64,000 bases of DNA from Amaranthus tricolor (lineage: Eukaryota; Streptophyta; Magnoliopsida; Caryophyllales; Amaranthaceae): positions 17,178,379 to 17,242,378 of the forward strand of contig NC_080053.1 of the NCBI RefSeq assembly GCF_026212465.1, written 5' to 3'. The translations under genes were made by a program, and so were the position numbers. How positions within the stretch are numbered: the first letter of the stretch is position 1; each line of letters starts with the position of its first letter. The notes beneath the pieces are model-generated. The model was not told where the DNA came from, did no database searches, and saw only the letters and a program-made list of their open reading frames with translations. Shown in pieces: positions 59,844 to 64,000 of this stretch.

Positions 59844-62800
59844 CATTCTTGCTTGGAATGTAAGGGGCCTAAACACAGCTAAGAAACAATCTGAGGTTGC
59901 TCGTTTCCTCAACATCATCATGTTAGCTTGTTTGGTCTCTTAGAAACTAAGGTGAAGCACTCGAACCTTGGTCTAGTGTATCAAAGATTATGCCCTGGTT
60001 GGTGTTTTTCGCACAATTTAGCTTGGAGTAATAAAGGTAGAATCATGATTGGTTGGAAACATGATGAAATGGTGGTTAATATCTCTTTTTGTAGTAGCCA
60101 GATTATGCATCTAGAGGTGACCCCCTCTCTAGGTGCTCCTTTCTTTTGCTCGTTTGACTATGGTGCCAATAATAAACATGAGAGGCGTGATTTGCTTCAT
60201 CACTTTAAGAAAGTTATTGGGTCTTGCTCTGGGCCTTGGATCATTCTAGGTGATTTTAACTGCATTGCAAATTTTAATGAACGCATTGGAAAAGCGGTGA
60301 GACTTTCTGAAGTTGAACCTCTGAGATCTTGCATTGCAAATTGTGATATACATGATATGAAAAGCACTGGCCACTTTTATACTTGGAACAATAAACAAGA
60401 AGGTGGACACCATGTCTTTAGTAAAATTGATAGAGCTATGTGCAATGCTCAATGGGATACTGTTTACCCTAATGCTGAAGTGGTTTTCCTCCCTGAAAGG
60501 AGCTATGATCATTCCCCTATCTTGGTGCAGTTCTATGCTTAGGTCAGTCAAGCTAAACCCTTTAAAATTTTCAATTTCTAGACTAACAATGATCTCTTTA
60601 TTGAGGTTGTCCAAAGAGTTTGGCGAACAAAGGTTACAGGCTGTATGAGCTTTCGAATCCAGCAGAAACTGAACAAGCTCAAATCAATTCTTCGTTATGA
60701 GTTTCTTCACACCCCAATTCAAGCTTCCCTTCGCAAGGTTGAAAAAGAGTATGCTGAGGCTCAAGCTAATCTCCACATGAACCCCCAAAATTATGTGCTT
60801 ATGGATATTGAACATTCTTTAGCTAAGCAGTTTGGAAAGACCCGAAAGGACTATGCATCCTTTATCTAGCAACAAGCTAAGTTGGACTGGATTAACTATG
60901 GTGATGAAAATTCCACTGTGTTTCACAATAGTATTAAGCAAAAGAGGAATCATAACCATATTCGTATGCTTATTATGGATAATAAAGTCATTAGTGATCC
61001 TTTGGATATTCGCCAAGCTTTCCTCTCTTATTACTCTGATCTTCTATGTAGTGAGATAGGAAATAGAGCTAGATTGAACATGTAGACGGTACGAGCTGGG
61101 CCTATTCTATCTGAGGATTTGTAGCCCCTCCTTGACTTCAATTTTAGTGCTGATTAGATAAAAAATGCTATCTAGGATATTGATGATTATAACAAATCCC
61201 TGAGCCTGGATGGTTTTAATAGCTAATTGTATAAGGCCTCGTGGTCGGGGTGGGGTCTGATATGGTTAGTGCAGTGCAACAGTTCTTGAGTAATGGTAAG
61301 CTCCTGCGATCTTGGAATGCTACCACAATTACCCTTGTACCTAAGGTTTCCTGTCCCTCTAACCCAGGGGACTTTAGGCCTATATCATGTTGCCACACTC
61401 TCTACAAGTGTATATCAAAACTCATTTGTTCAGGACTGAAGCGTGTTTTGGGAGGCATTATTTGTCAGACACAGGGAGCTTTTGTTCAAGGGCGGAATAT
61501 AAGTCATAAACATTCTCCTATGCCAGGATCTAGTGAAGCACTATTCGAGAAAAAATTGTTATCCGAGTTGCTTGATCAAAGTTGACCTCAGAAAGGCCTA
61601 TAACACAATGGATTGGGCTTTTCTACAGGATATGCTAATTGCACTGAACTTACCCCCTCATATAGTTAGAATCATCATGGTTTGCATCACTTCTACTCAG
61701 TATTACCTTTTGGTGAATGGAAGTCCTTGTGAAAATTTTAAGCCCAAGCGGGGCCTGAGATAGGGAGACCCAATGTCTCCACTCCTTTTAGTTCTAGAGA
61801 TGGAATACCTCACTAGATTGATGATAATGGTGGGTTCACATGATGGTTTCAAGTTCCATCCTAGATGTTGGGGTTTGAAACTTAATTAACTTGCTTTTGC
61901 TGATGATCTCATGCTATTTTGTAGAGGAGAGCTCCACTCTGCTAATCTTTTATGCCAAGGGTTGAATTCTTTTGCTGCTGCTTCAGGTCTATGTGCTAAC
62001 TCTTCCAAATTAGCAATATATCTGGCAGGGCAACCGTGTGCAGTGCGCACCCATATAGCACAGCAACTCCTGGTTGACAAAATGACAGCTCGAATTCGAA
62101 CCTGGTATTCCAAGAACTTATCCTATGCAGGCAGGCTCCAACTTGTCAACTCTGTTTTGATGGGTATCAGTACGTATTGGTGCATGATCTTTATTTTGCC
62201 TAAGTGTATTATAAAGAAAGTGAATGATTTGTGCAGGTCTTATCTTTGGAATGCTGATATGAGTAATCCCTCCCCTGGTAATGTTAGCTGGAAAACAGTG
62301 TGTAGTGGGAAAAAAGAGGGTTGTCTGGGTATTAGAAATCTTGAAATGTGGAATATAGTTGCTATTAGAGACTATCATGGCACATCTACAATATGCTCGA
62401 GTCACTCTTGGTTCGTTGGATACATGGCGTGTATACTGAGGGAGCAGATTCGATGCGCTTCAATCCTCCTCCTACTGCTAGCTGGTCCCTTAGGAAAATC
62501 TGCAGTGTAAAGAATAGCCTGGCTCCTTGGATAAAGAGGGGGCAATACAAAATTGCAATGCTCTACAAAGTACTCATAACAGCTTGTTCAGGTTCCATGG
62601 AACAACTTTGTCTGGAATAGAGCCTCTATTCCGAAGCATCGCTTTACCCTTTGGCTTGCTTGCCATCATAAGCTCAAGACAAGGGATACTGTGATGCGGT
62701 TTGGTATTATCCATGATGATAGCTGTCTTATGTATACTTCTACAGCTGAGACTCTTGAGCACATCTTATTTGATTGTGTCTTTAGCGCTCAATGTCTGAC

Positions 62801-63140
62801 TATGCTTTCGGATTGGCTGGGTATTCAAATTCCTCTCACTTTAGAAAGGATTGTCAGAAAGAGATGGAAAATCTCCAAGATGAAACGAAAAATTCTTGTT
62901 ACTAGTATCTGCTGCTTATGCTATCATATATGGTGGGCAAGGAATGATGCGATCTGGCACCTTAGATTGAGCACTCCGGCTGCTGTGCTACAAAGGATTC
63001 GACAAGATGTGACATGGAGAATCCATGCTTTATACCCAGCTTTCTCTGAGGGCTGGTTTAGGATGTTATCCTCCAAGTCTCCCTTGTATAGCTTTATTTT
63101 GTTTATAAGGTCCTTCCCCATTCTTGCATATGAAGAGTGA
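59836..63140 (+). pseudogene. LINE ORF2 (endonuclease, RT, zf-RVT)
   Basis: It starts NNILAWNVRGLNTAKKQSEV, the plant L1 endonuclease start, and its first codon overlaps the end of ORF1. The endonuclease region contains GLLETKVK, WIILGDFNCIA and SYDHSPILVQF. RT blocks are GDFRPISCCHTLYKCISK, AFVQGRNI, IKVDLRKAYNTMDWAFL and LAFADDLMLF with the catalytic Asp pair. The zinc-binding end is HRFTLWLACHHKLKTRDT and ETLEHILFDC. Frameshifts near 59925, 60545 and 61530, and stops including those around 60870, 61083-61224 and 61761, make it inactive. Confidence 0.85.
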
Positions 63141-63287
63141 GTTAGAGCAACCCTTTCTAAAAGGTGTGCTCTTTCTTCATACTGATGCAACCAAAAGGAT
63201 GGTGGCAGTGTCCTTTTTAATTTGTATATGTCTTTGTTTTGGTGATATGGAAAGTTTTTTCATTTTCCAAAAAAAAATTTAGAGGTA

Positions 63288-64000
63288 GAATCATAACACA
63301 AGTTTCCGATTCTACGATTTAACGATTCAATTCTACAAATTTAGTATGAATTATTTTTAGTTTTTCTTATGTATCATGTTTTACTGATCTCTTTCACGTA
63401 TACACTTAAATTTCAAATGTTCTATCATGAAAACTTTTAAAAAATATATTTCTTAATCGGTATGAAGATTTAAACTAATTATTAAAAAGTTTTTTTTATA
63501 TCCTTAAAAACGTCCTAAAAACCACACAATGAACTCACGGAAATTGCAACCCACAAAATGAGGCAGAAAGTTTCTGTCCAAGAGTGAATTCTATAAAACT
63601 TTATATTTTATTTGGATGTTGCTGGCGTGGCTGTGGGAGGCAGGCTGGTGGTGGGGTGGCTGGTTGGTGCTGGAGGAGGGGGTTGGAGTATGAAGAAGTG
63701 TTTTTACTCTTTTTTTTCCTTTATTTTTTTTATTTTTCTTTTTTTTTTAAATGGAGGTAAGTCAAGTAACCTACTATCCTAGGTTACCAAGTTATAGTGT
63801 ATGCCTTAAACAAATTCAGGTCAAAGTTGGGATTATTTAAAAATAATCGATAGTGGGGATTATTAATGGCCAATGAGCGATAGTTGGGATTATTTTAAGC
63901 CAATTTTCTTTATATTTATTGTATTTTTTTGATATACATCCAATTACACAAATCTCCAAATTCTAGATACAAATCTTAGGAAATAACCACATATAAGTAA
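63288..64000. other. Flanking region without genes
   Basis: No gene is seen. The first 60 bases continue the repeat into which the LINE inserted (TTCCGATTCTACGATTTAACG). A G/T-rich stretch lies at 63620-63690 and a T-rich stretch at 63700-63750. Confidence 0.4.

Larger units (their letters stand above)
58590..63277 (+). mobile_element. L1-type LINE with poly(A) tail
   Basis: Two-ORF non-LTR retrotransposon. ORF1 has DUF4283 and a CCHC knuckle; ORF2 has an AP endonuclease, RT and a C-terminal zinc-binding reverse-transcriptase region. It ends in an A9 tract (63269-63277). TTTAGAGGTA occurs just before the 5' end (58580-58589) and just after the tail (63278-63287), a target-site duplication. 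At 4.7 kb it is nearly full length, but it carries stops and frameshifts. It inserted into a repeat-like stretch rich in CGATT/TACGATT words. Confidence 0.88.

Overview
This is AT-rich nuclear DNA from a flowering plant. It has two spliced host genes, a cluster of eukaryotic tRNA-Pro genes, and many plant transposon families in various stages of decay. The host is probably a eudicot and possibly in Caryophyllales, but the species cannot be fixed from sequence alone.

Host genes. On the minus strand at about 1.3-8.6 kb lies an RNA-binding protein gene with one RRM. Five coding exons splice in frame to 220 residues; the first coding exon was not found, and a candidate 5' UTR exon lies at 8.4-8.56 kb. 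On the plus strand at 52.6-56.2 kb is a complete five-exon CYP72A-type cytochrome P450 of 523 residues with all its signature motifs. Between 46.6 and 51.3 kb, minus strand, is a tandemly amplified array of tRNA-Pro(UGG) genes. Four are well formed, one is weakened, and the rest are decayed.

Mobile DNA. Two related CACTA (En/Spm) elements lie head to head at 12.3-16.4 kb (minus) and 16.4-23.2 kb (plus). One carries a truncated TNP2 transposase, the other a TnpA-like gene joined to a Ulp1-type C48 protease. Both have a minisatellite with a period of exactly 169 bp directly upstream of the exon with the protease catalytic cysteine. A SIRE-type Ty1/copia retrotransposon (23.4-33.5 kb, minus) has gag, pol, a third (env-like) ORF, PPT and 3' LTR. 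It lacks its 5' LTR, and a solo LTR of the same family is inserted in reverse between pol and ORF3, flanked by ATATG duplications. A Ty3/gypsy integrase remnant (35.3-36.5 kb) and a hAT transposase remnant (37.0-38.0 kb) follow. A terminally complete hAT element sits at 41153-44220, with a perfect 8-bp target duplication but a frameshifted transposase. A L1-type LINE (58.6-63.3 kb) has a poly(A) tail and target duplications. Smaller elements include Stowaway-like MITEs, two copies of a MULE-like MITE, and a hAT MITE inside the P450 gene.

No new multi-gene system was found. The observations most worth a second look are the hAT MITE that duplicated a splice donor in the P450 gene, the matching 169-bp arrays in the two CACTA elements, the tRNA-Pro array, and the inverted solo LTR within the SIRE element.
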